A stretch of 64,000 nucleotides of DNA from Rhodoligotrophos defluvii (GCF_005281615.1 NZ_SZZM01000002.1:434001-498000); one strand, 5' to 3'; positions 7,406 to 15,946 are shown, counted from the first letter of the stretch. Translations and numbers: made by a program. Notes: generated by a model not told the origin, from the letters alone.

Positions 7406-8776
7406 TCAGATGTGCATAGAGTCCTGGTGAATCGCGTGTGCCAACCTGGAGATATCTTCAGTGGCGCTATGCTCGTAGCCAGCATGGCTGGCATCGGGTG
7501 GCAAATGCCCGCCGTGAATATTTTGAGCACCCTGGCCGCCGTGGAGAGCCTGCCCACCTTGGCCTTGACCGACCTGGCCGCTCAAGCCTTGGCCGCCATG
7601 TGCAGCCTGGCCGGCATGACCTTGGCCACCATATCCCTGGCCACCATATCCTTGGCCACCATATCCCTGGCCACCATACCCCTGACCGGCATGCGCGGTC
7701 TGGCCGCCATACCCTTGGCCGCCGTGACCCGCCGCAACCTGGCCGTCATATACGGCCTGTCCATCGCCGGACTGCCCGTGCCCGCCCGCGTCGGTGTTGC
7801 CGCCGCCGACAGGCTTGAGGTGGAACTCATCGACGAACCGCTGTGTCGTTCCGGGCGGAACGAGCTTTGCCTGCTCGTATTCGGCCAGCAGCTGCGCGCC
7901 TGCTTGCAGTTGATTGGGCGGTGTGGATCGAAGCACCTCATGAATAGCCGCGTCCGCGGTAGCTTTGTCCTGGGCCGCCTTGGCATCTTCCGGGTGCATC
8001 TCCTGTCTGATCCAGTCCACGAGATGCGGGAGCATGGGTGCGGTCATCAGCGCTGGTGGAAGCGCCACGCCCGCTGCCTTGACATAGGTCATCGGATCTT
8101 TTGCCCCCGCCCAGAACTTGTCCATGAAGGATAGATGGGCAGTGTTTTCAGCGTGTATGGCGCCCGCGTTTGCCGGACGGTATGGCGTAGCGTTGTTGGT
8201 GAAGGGTGCCTCTTGGTGCGACAATTCCGTGGCGGGCCTGAGCTCGTGCACCGGGCTTTGCCGCCAAGACTCCTGGGGACTGACATGGGGATTATAGCCT
8301 TGGGACGCGGCCCCACGTTCGAAACTGCCGCCTGCCTCGGCGTGGGGAGTGAAGGCTCCTCCCCCGGCCTTGAGAGGAGTTCCGAGGGTTGGTTCCCCGG
8401 TGTTGAAGCCCCTCGTCTCGGCGGTATTGAAGGCTCCTTCCGCGGTATTGAAGGCCCCTCTCTCGGCGTTGTTGAGCGCGTTGACTACGCCTTCCTCGGT
8501 GTTGAAGGCCCCTCTCTCGGCGTTGTTGAGCGCGTTGAATACGCCTTCCTCGGCGTTGAAGACCCCTCTCTCGGCGCTATTGAGCGCGGTTTCTCCGGCC
8601 CTGAGGAACCCTCCCCCGGCAGCTCTTTCGGCACTGATAGCGGCGTTTTCGAAGGCGCCGGCTTCGCTGGCGGCGCCTTCAGCAGCCCTGAAAAGTGATG
8701 TCCCTCCGCTGCTAAAGAGTCCCTTCGCGACCGATACTGCGCTCTCCGCCATGCCTGCAAGCCAACTGAATGCCAT
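7406..8776 (-). CDS. Orphan repeat protein, 456 aa (island gene 4)
   Basis: Start at the second ATG (8776), because GAGGG directly abuts the first ATG (8785) and is correctly spaced for the second. Regions: amphipathic start MAFSWLAGMAESAVSVAKG; Ala/Glu/Asn-rich repeats with NNAERGAFNTEEG and FNTAE units (about 55-125); a Pro/His-rich linker; a more ordered helical core from about 205 to 310 (FMDKFWAGAKDPMTYVKAAG, then a hydrophobic ALPPALMTAPMLPHLVDWI and charged helices); GYGGQ repeats (about 350-400); C-terminal box DISRLAHAIHQDSMHI. This box recurs in the neighbouring gene 9062-10234. A promoter is visible upstream (8843-8871). Function unknown. Confidence 0.65.
   Translation of the reverse strand: MAFSWLAGMAESAVSVAKGLFSSGGTSLFRAAEGAASEAGAFENAAISAERAAGGGFLRAGETALNSAERGVFNAEEGVFNALNNAERGAFNTEEGVVNALNNAERGAFNTAEGAFNTAETRGFNTGEPTLGTPLKAGGGAFTPHAEAGGSFERGAASQGYNPHVSPQESWRQSPVHELRPATELSHQEAPFTNNATPYRPANAGAIHAENTAHLSFMDKFWAGAKDPMTYVKAAGVALPPALMTAPMLPHLVDWIRQEMHPEDAKAAQDKATADAAIHEVLRSTPPNQLQAGAQLLAEYEQAKLVPPGTTQRFVDEFHLKPVGGGNTDAGGHGQSGDGQAVYDGQVAAGHGGQGYGGQTAHAGQGYGGQGYGGQGYGGQGYGGQGHAGQAAHGGQGLSGQVGQGQGGQALHGGQGAQNIHGGHLPPDASHAGYEHSATEDISRLAHAIHQDSMHI
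7606..7695 (-). repeat. 15-bp in-frame tandem repeat (GYGGQ units)
   Basis: Units of the form cctggccaccatatc repeat every 15 bases, near-perfect at 7621-7680 and degenerate on both sides. They encode GYGGQ pentapeptides in the 456-residue protein. Confidence 0.9.
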
Positions 8777-8842
8777 CGAACTCATCCCTCAAATCCGGGG
8801 GGCGAAACACGCCAACCACCAAAACTCAATACAATCTATGGT

Positions 8843-8871
8843 AGAATAACGCACGCGCAAGAAGAGGTCAA
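8843..8871 (-). promoter_or_regulatory. Predicted sigma-70-type promoter of the 456-aa orphan gene
   Basis: On the minus strand: -35 TTGACC (8866-8871), 17-base spacer, -10 TATTCT (8843-8848). The boxes and flanking bases (CTTTTGACC; TTATTCTACC followed by a TAG-TTGT core) match those upstream of the gene at 9062-10234 although the spacers differ, which argues that they are functional. Confidence 0.55.
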
Positions 8872-9000
8872 AAGCATATGGTTGTAATTCCGCCGGCAGG
8901 ATTAAGAGAACGTTTTTATTGAGTTGGAGAAACAATAGCACAGATGAAGCATTTTAGATGCCTCTAAGAAAAACGCAGGGCTGCACCCGAGATGAATATT

Positions 9001-9043
9001 GGTGCGACGAGCGCCCGCCTTTGCCAGCAGGGCCCGTCGCACC
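9001..9043 (-). terminator. Hairpin downstream of the 390-aa orphan gene
   Basis: Perfect 9-bp arms GGTGCGACG (9001-9009) and CGTCGCACC (9035-9043), with further inner GCCC/GGGC pairing. It starts 19 bases after the stop at 9062 in the minus direction, where a terminator would be expected, but no U-tract follows it. Confidence 0.45.
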
Positions 9044-9061
9044 TTCGGCCGCGAGCGTCAC

Positions 9062-10234
9062 TTACAGATGCGGCATGTCGTGGATTTGATGTGCCAGCCT
9101 GGCTATCTCATCAGTGGGGCTGCCATCCCAGTGGGCCCCATGCCCGGCATTGGCCGGCGTGTCGTGCTGGCTATGGGCATCATGTGTCCCGGCATCAGTC
9201 TGCCCTGCGGCGGGATGGCCGTCTTGCTTGCCGCTATCACCCTGTCCAGCAGCATTGCGAACATTGTGGCCATGGGCCGCCAGAAGGCCCACGCCTGCCG
9301 CGCCCGCCAAGCCCGCCGCGCCGGCGCCAACGGCCCAGGCTGCACCGTGTCCACCCCCATGCGATGAGGCATGCGCCGGTCGTGCGTCCAACGGTGAATG
9401 CGGCAGCTCTTCTGCTCTCTGAAGCGTCGGAAGATCGCCACTATGCGATGAGGCATGCGCCGGTCGCGCGTCTAACGGTGAGTTCGGCAGCTCCTGTGCT
9501 CTCTGAAGCATCGGGACGCCGCCATTATGCGATGTGTCATGCGCCGGTCGTGCGTCTAACGGTGAATGCGGCACCTCTTCTGCTCTCTGTAGCATCGGGA
9601 CGCCGCCATTATGCGATGTGTCATGCGCAGGTCGTGCGTCTAATGGTGAATGCGGCAGCTCTTCTGATTTTTGCAGAGCGTGCGCGTCACCCGAGCTCTG
9701 CCGGCTCGCAAAGCTCTGCCAGTCGTCTCCTACCTGTATCTCGGAGCCCGCATCGCTCCAGTTATCTCCATATAACCGGGCATCTTCCTCGCTCGTGGTT
9801 GACCGAGGCATGTCATAGCCGGAATCCCAACTCGCGGTGCTTCGTGCATCCTCTAGCTCCACCCAGCTTGGTGAGCTGTGGGCATCAGCACCACCAAAGC
9901 CGCCCCCACCCAAAGGTTCATCCGGGGGCATGTCATAGCCGGAACCCGAACTCGCGGTGCTTCGTAAATCTTCTGCCTCCGTCCAGCTTGATGAGCTGTG
10001 GGCATCAGAACCAGAAAAGCTGCCCCCACCGAAACGGTTAGTTTCAGAAGCAAAGGGGTTTGCCTCAGAAGCAAAGGGATTCGCTTCAGAAGCAAAGGGG
10101 TTCCCCTCAGGGGCAAAGGTGTTCCCCTCAGGAATAAATCTGGCCTCCAGACTGTTTGCGTTACCCTCCAGCCTTGAACTCACCTGCTCAAGGCCTTCTT
10201 CGAGCTCTTCCATTACGGTAGGGCTAACTGCCAT
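9062..10234 (-). CDS. Orphan repeat protein with NPF motifs, 390 aa (island gene 5)
   Basis: I chose ATG 10234: GAGGATC precedes it, and the promoter at 10272-10301 would begin transcription too close to the ATG at 10261. Regions: acidic helix (about 5-30); heptad repeats with three NPF motifs (45-47, 52-54, 59-61) flanked by NTF and NRF; two units ending STASxxSGYDMP with SSPSW and GGGxF; four 28-residue repeats containing SPLDARPAH; a Gly/Ala-zipper hydrophobic segment (AWAVGAGAAGLAGAAGVGLL); a His-rich tail; C-terminal box DEIARLAHQIHDMPHL, shared with the 456-residue protein. NPF is the known ligand of eukaryotic EH domains. No bacterial family recognised. Confidence 0.65.
   Translation of the reverse strand: MAVSPTVMEELEEGLEQVSSRLEGNANSLEARFIPEGNTFAPEGNPFASEANPFASEANPFASETNRFGGGSFSGSDAHSSSSWTEAEDLRSTASSGSGYDMPPDEPLGGGGFGGADAHSSPSWVELEDARSTASWDSGYDMPRSTTSEEDARLYGDNWSDAGSEIQVGDDWQSFASRQSSGDAHALQKSEELPHSPLDARPAHDTSHNGGVPMLQRAEEVPHSPLDARPAHDTSHNGGVPMLQRAQELPNSPLDARPAHASSHSGDLPTLQRAEELPHSPLDARPAHASSHGGGHGAAWAVGAGAAGLAGAAGVGLLAAHGHNVRNAAGQGDSGKQDGHPAAGQTDAGTHDAHSQHDTPANAGHGAHWDGSPTDEIARLAHQIHDMPHL
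9361..9696 (-). repeat. 84-bp in-frame tandem repeat, four units
   Basis: Four units of exactly 84 bases (starting near 9361, 9445, 9529 and 9613), differing at a few positions each. They encode 28-residue units with SPLDARPAH, (D/A)(T/S)SHxG and LQRAEE within the 390-residue protein. Confidence 0.95.
10031..10123 (-). repeat. 21-bp in-frame repeat encoding NPFASEA heptads
   Basis: Units containing gaagcaaaggg(g/a)tt recur every 21 bases on the plus strand. In the minus frame they give NTF, NPF, NPF, NPF, NRF at seven-residue spacing. Confidence 0.9.
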
Positions 10235-10271
10235 GGGACCGATCCTCAAGCTATCATTCACAACCTAAGGT

Positions 10272-10301
10272 AGAATAAGCCCACACAGGCCATAGGGTCA
10301 A
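10272..10301 (-). promoter_or_regulatory. Predicted sigma-70-type promoter of the 390-aa orphan gene
   Basis: On the minus strand: -35 TTGACC (10296-10301), 18-base spacer, -10 TATTCT (10272-10277), with the same flanks as the promoter at 8843-8871 (CTTTTGACC and TTATTCTACC). Transcription would start about 30 bases before the ATG at 10234. Confidence 0.55.
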
Positions 10302-10330
10302 AAGACAACAGCCTATTTCTCTCGACAGAC

Positions 10331-11488
10331 TTAAAAATTACTTTTACGTGCCTGAGACATCATGACCAATGAAAGAAGCATGAAGATAATCGCCACAATA
10401 AAAAGCAAACCGTCCGGGCCGAATAGGACCATGGCCCAGCCGCCGAGGCTTGGGCCGATCATGCCGCCGAGGCCCCACATCGCCCCGAAGGCGGCGGCGC
10501 CCGCCACCAGGGTGGGGCCGGTGTAGCGCTCGCCCAGGATCGCGATGGCCATGGTGTAGATGCCGAAGCCGCAGGCGCCGATCAGCACGAGCAGGGGCCA
10601 CATGAGCGCCGTTCCCATGGCAAAGGGCAAGAGCAGGGCCGCAACCGCCGTGATGACAGAACAGCCCAGCATGACCAGGCGCTTGGGCAGGTGATCGCCG
10701 ATCCAGCCGATGGGGAGCTGCAGCAGCAGGTTGCCGCCGATGAGCACCGTCAGCATCAGGGTGGCGGTGGCGACCGGCAATCCGTGGCGGAGGCCGTAGA
10801 GCGGCAACAGCGCCATGACGGCCGCATCCAGGAGCGCGAAGGCGCCCACCGCTGCGAGCAGCACCGGCGCCTGCGGAAAGAAGGCGAAGAACGAGGCCGG
10901 CCGCTCCGTGGGCCGCAGCCGATCATCGATCCCCACGAAGCTGATGGGAATGATCGCCACGAACATGATGCCGGCGCCGATCAGGAACGGCGCCCAGCCT
11001 TGAAAGCCGGTGAAAGGCAGCATGGCCGGCCCCAGCGCGAAGCCACCGGACAGGATGCTGGCATAGATCGCGGTGATGCGCCCGCGATAGGGTCCCTCGG
11101 CGGTGCGCACGATCCACGATTCCGAGACCGTGAACAGGACGCAGGCGAGAAAGCCGAGCAGGAAGCGCAGGGGGAACCACAACCACAGGCTTTCCGTGAG
11201 CTTGAAGCTGATGAGGGTCAGCGCCACCAGCACGCAAGCCACCTGCGCCACCCGCTTGGAGCCGAACCGGGCGGTCAGATGCGGAATGACCGGCCCCGCC
11301 GCCAGCACGCCCAGCGGCCCGAAGCTGGCATTGAGCCCGATCAGGCTTGCCGGATGGCCGCGATGCTCGAGGATCAGCGAGAACAGCGGAAAGCTCAGCC
11401 CTAGCGTCACGTCGAACACCGTCACGCAGGCAATCGCCGCAACGAGCGTGCGCCATTGCAAACGGTTGAGGCCGGCAAAGGTCTCCAT
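10331..11488 (-). CDS. MFS transporter
   Basis: Major facilitator protein of 385 residues with twelve hydrophobic segments. Family features are the loop motif after TM2 (TARFGSKRVAQ), RFLLGF, SESWIVRTAEGPYRGRITAIYA and the second-half motif GWIGDHLPKRLVM. The overall pattern resembles the YcaD-like MFS subgroup. GGAGGG before the ATG supports the start. It lies upstream of the orphan island on the same strand, with the 10235-10330 gap between. Substrate unknown. Confidence 0.9.
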   Translation of the reverse strand: METFAGLNRLQWRTLVAAIACVTVFDVTLGLSFPLFSLILEHRGHPASLIGLNASFGPLGVLAAGPVIPHLTARFGSKRVAQVACVLVALTLISFKLTESLWLWFPLRFLLGFLACVLFTVSESWIVRTAEGPYRGRITAIYASILSGGFALGPAMLPFTGFQGWAPFLIGAGIMFVAIIPISFVGIDDRLRPTERPASFFAFFPQAPVLLAAVGAFALLDAAVMALLPLYGLRHGLPVATATLMLTVLIGGNLLLQLPIGWIGDHLPKRLVMLGCSVITAVAALLLPFAMGTALMWPLLVLIGACGFGIYTMAIAILGERYTGPTLVAGAAAFGAMWGLGGMIGPSLGGWAMVLFGPDGLLFIVAIIFMLLSLVMMSQARKSNF

Positions 11489-11623
11489 CGGGCATTCCCT
11501 CCTGGTCTGGGAAGGTGATGCCTGTTCACAAGGCCCGGCGCAACGGCATTGCTGAACGATGGTTCAATTCGCCCCGCGGTGTTGCCGGCAAGCCGCCAAC
11601 CCGCTTGGGGTCAAGGCGTGGCC

Positions 11624-12520
11624 TTACGGCCAGGCTACCAGCGGCGGCAGCGACGACAAGATCGCCTCGACATTGCCGCCCGTCTTGAGCCCGAACGTGG
11701 TGCCGCGGTCATAGAGCAGGTTGAACTCCACATAGCGGCCCCGACGCACCATCTGCTCGCGCCGGTCGGCCTCCGTCCACGGCAGATGCATGTTGCGCCG
11801 GACGATTGCCTCATACACATCGATGAAGGCGGTGCCCACGTCCCGGGTGAAGGCGAAATCCGCGGCCCAATCGCCGCTGTCGAGATTGTCGAAGAATATG
11901 CCGCCGATGCCCCGCGGCTCGTTGCGATGGGGCAGGAAGAAATACTCGTCGCACCACGCCTTGAAGCGCGGATAGTCGGCGCAGTCATGGGGCGCGCAGG
12001 CCCGGCGCATGGCCTCGTGAAAGGCGATGCTGTCCGGATCCTCCTGGGTGCGGCGCCGTCCCAGCACCGGGGTGAGGTCGGCGCCGCCGCCGAACCAGCT
12101 CCGGGTGGTCACGATGTAGCGCGTGTTCATATGCACCGTGGGCACGTTGGGGTTCAGCGGATGCACGATCAGCGAAATGCCGGTGGCAAAGAAGCGCGGA
12201 TCTTCCTCCGCACCCGGAATCTGCCGGCGGAACTCCGGCGAGAACGCGCCGTGGACGGTGGAGACATGGCAACCGGCCTTCTCAAACAGTCGCCCCTTCA
12301 TTACCCCCATCACTCCGCCGCCGCCCTCGCCGTTCTCCCGCGACCATGCCTTGCGCTCGAACCGGCCGGCCGGTTGGCCCGAGCCGCCGTCGCCGCTTTC
12401 ATCCTCCAGCGCTTCCAGCCGGCGATGAATAGTATCCCGCAGTTGCTCGAACCACGACCGTGCGGCTGTCTTGCGCCGGTTGAGCTCATCAGGGGAAAGC
12501 AAGGCGGTTTCGGTGGTCAT
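11624..12520 (-). CDS. hemF: Oxygen-dependent coproporphyrinogen III oxidase
   Basis: Aerobic heme pathway enzyme converting coproporphyrinogen III to protoporphyrinogen IX, 298 residues, the normal length. Signature stretches are visible: [40 protein letters not shown] and [18 protein letters not shown]. The frame opens at 12688, but family proteins start close to [12 protein letters not shown] (ATG 12520); the upstream 56 residues look like read-through. A Gly-rich insert (DESGDGGSG) occurs after the first helix. Soluble, and together with the bc1 genes it fits an aerobic lifestyle. Confidence 0.97.
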   Translation of the reverse strand: MTTETALLSPDELNRRKTAARSWFEQLRDTIHRRLEALEDESGDGGSGQPAGRFERKAWSRENGEGGGGVMGVMKGRLFEKAGCHVSTVHGAFSPEFRRQIPGAEEDPRFFATGISLIVHPLNPNVPTVHMNTRYIVTTRSWFGGGADLTPVLGRRRTQEDPDSIAFHEAMRRACAPHDCADYPRFKAWCDEYFFLPHRNEPRGIGGIFFDNLDSGDWAADFAFTRDVGTAFIDVYEAIVRRNMHLPWTEADRREQMVRRGRYVEFNLLYDRGTTFGLKTGGNVEAILSSLPPLVAWP

Positions 12521-12862
12521 GTCTGCCCGTCGTCTGCCATAGTCGTGAATTGCCGTGGTGCACGGCCCGCGAGCACAATGCCCAAAGCCGCCGTCATGTC
12601 CAGTCACGGAAAGGGGCACGGGACAGGCAAGCATATGGGGGCTTGCATTTCGGGCGGTTTCTGCTAGACACCGGCTCCCCTGTTGCAACCTATGCTGCGC
12701 AGGACCAGATCAACCGACCAGAGGTCACAAAGTCCATGTCCATCGCAACCATGACGATGGCAGGCTGATCCAAAAAGGGCGAGCACCACGTCCCGGACAG
12801 CCGGCCAAACCGAGCCCCGCGCGGGTTCGATTGTCTCAAGCCATCTGCTCCGGAGCCCACCC
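12521..12862. other. Intergenic stretch between divergent hemF and the ABC exporter
   Basis: 342 bases with no supported gene. A possible plus-strand promoter is CTTGCA (12642-12647), 17-base spacer, TAGACA (12665-12670), matching the alphaproteobacterial pattern only weakly. A ten-codon frame (MSIATMTMAG) lies at about 12736-12768 with no ribosome binding site. The GGAG at about 12851 serves the GTG of the ABC gene. Confidence 0.4.
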
Positions 12863-14692
12863 GTGTTTCGCTTCTTCGAACGTTCAATTGATCCATTTCG
12901 CCCGGTCGATGTCAGCCGTCCGCCCGACCGGCTCTTAGGCTTCATCTGGCATTTCGTGCGACAGTGCGGCTGGCCTCTGCCCGCCATTCTTGTGGCAGGC
13001 GTCGCCGTGGCCATCGTCGAGGTCAGCATCCTCGACTATCTCGGCCGCATCATCGATATCCTGCGCGCCACCACCCCTCAGGCGCTGGTTGCCGACTACG
13101 GCACCGAGCTCCTGTGGATGGCGCTGGTTGTCATCATAGCCCGGCCCGTCGCGCAGGGCCTGCATCTGCTGCTGGTTCATCAGGCGGTCCAGCCGAATTT
13201 CGGCAATCTGGTCCGCTGGCAGACCTATCGGTATGTGCTGCGCCAGTCCATGGGCTTCTTCCAGAACGACTTCGCCGGCCGCATCACCAACAAGATCATT
13301 CAGACCGGCCCGTCCCTGCGCGAGAGCGTCATCAGCCTTGCCGATGCGGTCTGGTATGCGGTGATCTATGTGGGCAGCGCCCTTCTGCTGTTCGCCGAGG
13401 CCGATATCCGGCTGGTCGTGCCGATCCTGCTGTGGCTCTGCGCCTATGTCCTCGTCCTCTGGTATTTCGTGCCGAAGGTGAAGACGCGCGCCACCCTCAT
13501 GTCGGAGGCGAACTCGACCCTCACCGGCCGCATCGTTGACAGCTACACCAACATCATGACCGTGAAGCTGTTCGCGCATGCGAGCCGTGAGGACCAGTAT
13601 GTGCGCAACGCGCTGCAGGATCACACGGCCAAGTTCTATGCGCTGCTGCGTGGCATCACCGCCATGAACTTCTCGCTCACGGTCATCAACAGCCTGCTGA
13701 TCGCGGGTACCGCCGGCGTGGCGCTCTGGCTTTGGCAGGGCAATGCCATCACCGTGGGCGCCATCGCCTTCGCCACGAGCCTTACGGTGCGCGTCACCAA
13801 CATGTCCGGCTGGATCATGACCGTGATCACCAACCTGTTCGAAAATCTTGGCCGGGTCGAGGAAGGCATGGAGACGATCTCGAGACCGTTCGAGATCACC
13901 GATGCTGCCAATGCGCGCGAGCTGGTGGTCACCCAAGGCGAGATCCGCTTCGAGCACGTCCGCTTCCACTATGGCAAGGAGGGCGGCATCATCGACGATC
14001 TGTCCTTCACCGTGCAGCCAGGCGAGCGGGTTGGCCTGATCGGGCGCTCCGGCGCGGGCAAGTCGACCATCGTCAGCCTGCTCCTGCGTTTCCACGACTT
14101 GGAGGCCGGGCGCATCCTCATCGACGGCCAGGATATAGCCTTGGCCTCGCAGGAATCCCTGCGCGCGGCGATCGGCGTCGTCTCGCAGGATACCTCGCTG
14201 CTGCACCGGTCGGTGGCCGACAACATCGCCTATGGCCGGCCCGAGACCACCATGGCGGAGATCGAGCGTGCCGCCCGGCTGGCGGCGGCGCACGACTTCA
14301 TCCTGCGGCTTGAGGATCCGCGGGGCCGGCGCGGCTATGCGGCCCACGTGGGCGAGCGCGGGGTCAAGCTGTCCGGCGGTCAGCGCCAGCGGGTAGCCAT
14401 CGCCCGCGCCATTCTCAAGGACGCGCCGATCCTGGTGCTGGACGAGGCGACCTCCGCCCTCGACTCCGAGGTGGAGGCCGAGATCCAGGAGCAGCTCTAT
14501 CAGCTCATGGAGGGCAAGACGGTGATCGCCATCGCCCATCGCCTCTCCACGATTTCGCGCATGGACCGGCTGATCGTGCTCGACCGCGGCCATATCGTCG
14601 AGGAGGGCAGCCATGAAGCCCTGCTCCGGCGCGGCGGCCTCTATGCCCAGCTCTGGCAGCGGCAGTCCGGCGGTTTCCTGGCGGATGCTTAA
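12863..14692 (+). CDS. ABC transporter, fused permease and ATPase
   Basis: Type IV (exporter-fold) half-transporter of 609 residues that would work as a dimer. The N-terminal half has six membrane segments (about residues 35-330). The ATPase follows: Walker A GRSGAGKST, Q-loop VVSQDTSLLH, signature LSGGQRQRV, Walker B ILVLDEATSALD and H-loop IAHRLSTI. All catalytic residues are intact. The start is GTG at 12863 with GGAG upstream. The family exports lipids, drugs or peptides; the substrate is unknown. Its stop overlaps the convergent trmL stop by four bases. Confidence 0.95.
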   Translation: MFRFFERSIDPFRPVDVSRPPDRLLGFIWHFVRQCGWPLPAILVAGVAVAIVEVSILDYLGRIIDILRATTPQALVADYGTELLWMALVVIIARPVAQGLHLLLVHQAVQPNFGNLVRWQTYRYVLRQSMGFFQNDFAGRITNKIIQTGPSLRESVISLADAVWYAVIYVGSALLLFAEADIRLVVPILLWLCAYVLVLWYFVPKVKTRATLMSEANSTLTGRIVDSYTNIMTVKLFAHASREDQYVRNALQDHTAKFYALLRGITAMNFSLTVINSLLIAGTAGVALWLWQGNAITVGAIAFATSLTVRVTNMSGWIMTVITNLFENLGRVEEGMETISRPFEITDAANARELVVTQGEIRFEHVRFHYGKEGGIIDDLSFTVQPGERVGLIGRSGAGKSTIVSLLLRFHDLEAGRILIDGQDIALASQESLRAAIGVVSQDTSLLHRSVADNIAYGRPETTMAEIERAARLAAAHDFILRLEDPRGRRGYAAHVGERGVKLSGGQRQRVAIARAILKDAPILVLDEATSALDSEVEAEIQEQLYQLMEGKTVIAIAHRLSTISRMDRLIVLDRGHIVEEGSHEALLRRGGLYAQLWQRQSGGFLADA

Positions 14693-15159
14693 CCCTGCGC
14701 TGCGCCAGGCTCATGATAGCGGGTCTGGCGCAGCGCCTCGCCGAGCACCATGGCGCAGGCGACCGCCACGTTCAGCGAGCGAAAGCCGGGCCGCATGGGA
14801 ATGGTGACCCGCAGGTCCGCCCGTTCATGCACCGCATCGGGGACGCCCGATGTCTCTCGCCCGAGCAGCAGGATGTCGTCCTCGCGAAACCGCGCGTCGA
14901 GGTAGTTGCGCTCGGCTTTGGTGGTTAGCAGCACCAGGCGTCGCCTGCCCGCCCAGTCTGTGAAATCCGCAAAAGAAGCGTGCCGACTAACCGGCGCCCG
15001 GTCGAGATAATCGAGCCCGGCCCGGCGGAAGCTGCGCTCGCTCCAGATGAAGCCGGCAGGCTCGATGATGTGCACACGCACGCCCAGGCAGGCGCCGAGC
15101 CGCAGTATCGTGCCTGCATTCTGCGGAATGTCAGGCTGGAAAAGGGCGATGTCGACCAT
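14689..15159 (-). CDS. trmL: tRNA (cytidine(34)-2'-O)-methyltransferase TrmL
   Basis: SPOUT-fold methyltransferase modifying the wobble base of certain leucine tRNAs. At 156 residues it matches the E. coli enzyme length. Family features: DIALFQPDIPQNAGTILRLG at the start, the middle LLLGRETSGVP, and the knotted C-terminal SAM-binding part IPMRPGFRSLNVAVACAMVLGEALRQ. It is divergent from petA. Confidence 0.95.
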   Translation of the reverse strand: MVDIALFQPDIPQNAGTILRLGACLGVRVHIIEPAGFIWSERSFRRAGLDYLDRAPVSRHASFADFTDWAGRRRLVLLTTKAERNYLDARFREDDILLLGRETSGVPDAVHERADLRVTIPMRPGFRSLNVAVACAMVLGEALRQTRYHEPGAAQG

Positions 15160-15359
15160 GCTGACAGGCGGAATTCATACGAGGGAACATGCCCTCCTTA
15201 TGCGACACTTTGCCGGGACGCGCCATGACTGGACAATCCTAGAGCACGGTGCCAAAAGACGTCCTGTCTGAGAAGGATTCTAGGATCCGTCGCAGACATG
15301 CTTGCTGAATGGCGTTGCCGCCCATCCATTCCATCGGGTTACTCAGGGGGTTGAGATCA

Positions 15360-15932
15360 GTGGTTGCCGCAACCGAAACTCAACAAGAACCGACACGGCG
15401 CGACTTCCTCTACATTGCCACGGGCGCATTTGCCGCAGTGGGAGCCGGCGCGGTGGCATGGCCGCTCATCGATCAGATGAACCCGGACAGATCGGTTCTG
15501 GCGCTGGCTTCCACCGAGGTTGATCTCTCCCAGCTGCAGGAAGGCCAGAGCATCACCGTCACCTGGCGCGGCAATCCGATCTTCGTGCGCTATCGCACGC
15601 CGAAGGAGATCGAGGAGGCGAAAGCCGTCCCGATCGATCAGCTCCCCGATCCGATCGCGCGAAATCCAAACCTGCCTGACCCCGACAGCGCCCCGGCCAC
15701 CGACGAGAACCGCGTGGTGAACGGCAGGGAGCAATACCTCATCCAGATCGGCGTCTGCACCCATCTGGGCTGCGTGCCGATCGGGCAGGCCGGCGACTTT
15801 GACGGCTGGTTCTGCCCGTGCCACGGCTCGCACTACGACTCTGCCGGACGCATCCGTAAGGGGCCGGCGCCGGAAAACCTGCACATCCCCCCTTACACCT
15901 ACACCACTGACACCAAAGTGACGATCGGCTGA
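15360..15932 (+). CDS. petA: Ubiquinol-cytochrome c reductase iron-sulfur (Rieske) subunit
   Basis: The bc1 Rieske protein, passing electrons from ubiquinol to cytochrome c1. I chose GTG 15360 (AGGGGG upstream) over ATG 15309, since family members begin shortly before the Tat-like [11 protein letters not shown], which heads the single membrane anchor (about 16-38). Cluster ligands: CTHLGC (Cys133, His135) and CPCHGSH (Cys152, His155), with the disulfide pair Cys138-Cys154. 190 residues. First gene of petABC. Confidence 0.97.
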   Translation: MVAATETQQEPTRRDFLYIATGAFAAVGAGAVAWPLIDQMNPDRSVLALASTEVDLSQLQEGQSITVTWRGNPIFVRYRTPKEIEEAKAVPIDQLPDPIARNPNLPDPDSAPATDENRVVNGREQYLIQIGVCTHLGCVPIGQAGDFDGWFCPCHGSHYDSAGRIRKGPAPENLHIPPYTYTTDTKVTIG

Positions 15933-15946
15933 GGAGACTGGCTCAG

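Noticed and set aside
8992-10041. Plus-strand 349-codon frame opposite the 390-aa orphan gene
   Set aside because: Shadow of the repeat region; the minus frame has promoter, ribosome binding site and a coherent C-terminal box.
12736-12768. Ten-codon leader peptide before the ABC exporter
   Set aside because: No ribosome binding site, no attenuator hairpin and nearly 100 bases of unrelated sequence before the GTG start.
12820-12850. GGTTCGA stretch suggesting a tRNA T-arm
   Set aside because: No acceptor, D-arm or anticodon stem can be built around it; no tRNA gene found in the window.
12935-14614. 559-codon minus-strand frame
   Set aside because: Antisense shadow of the ABC exporter, whose ATPase motifs are intact.
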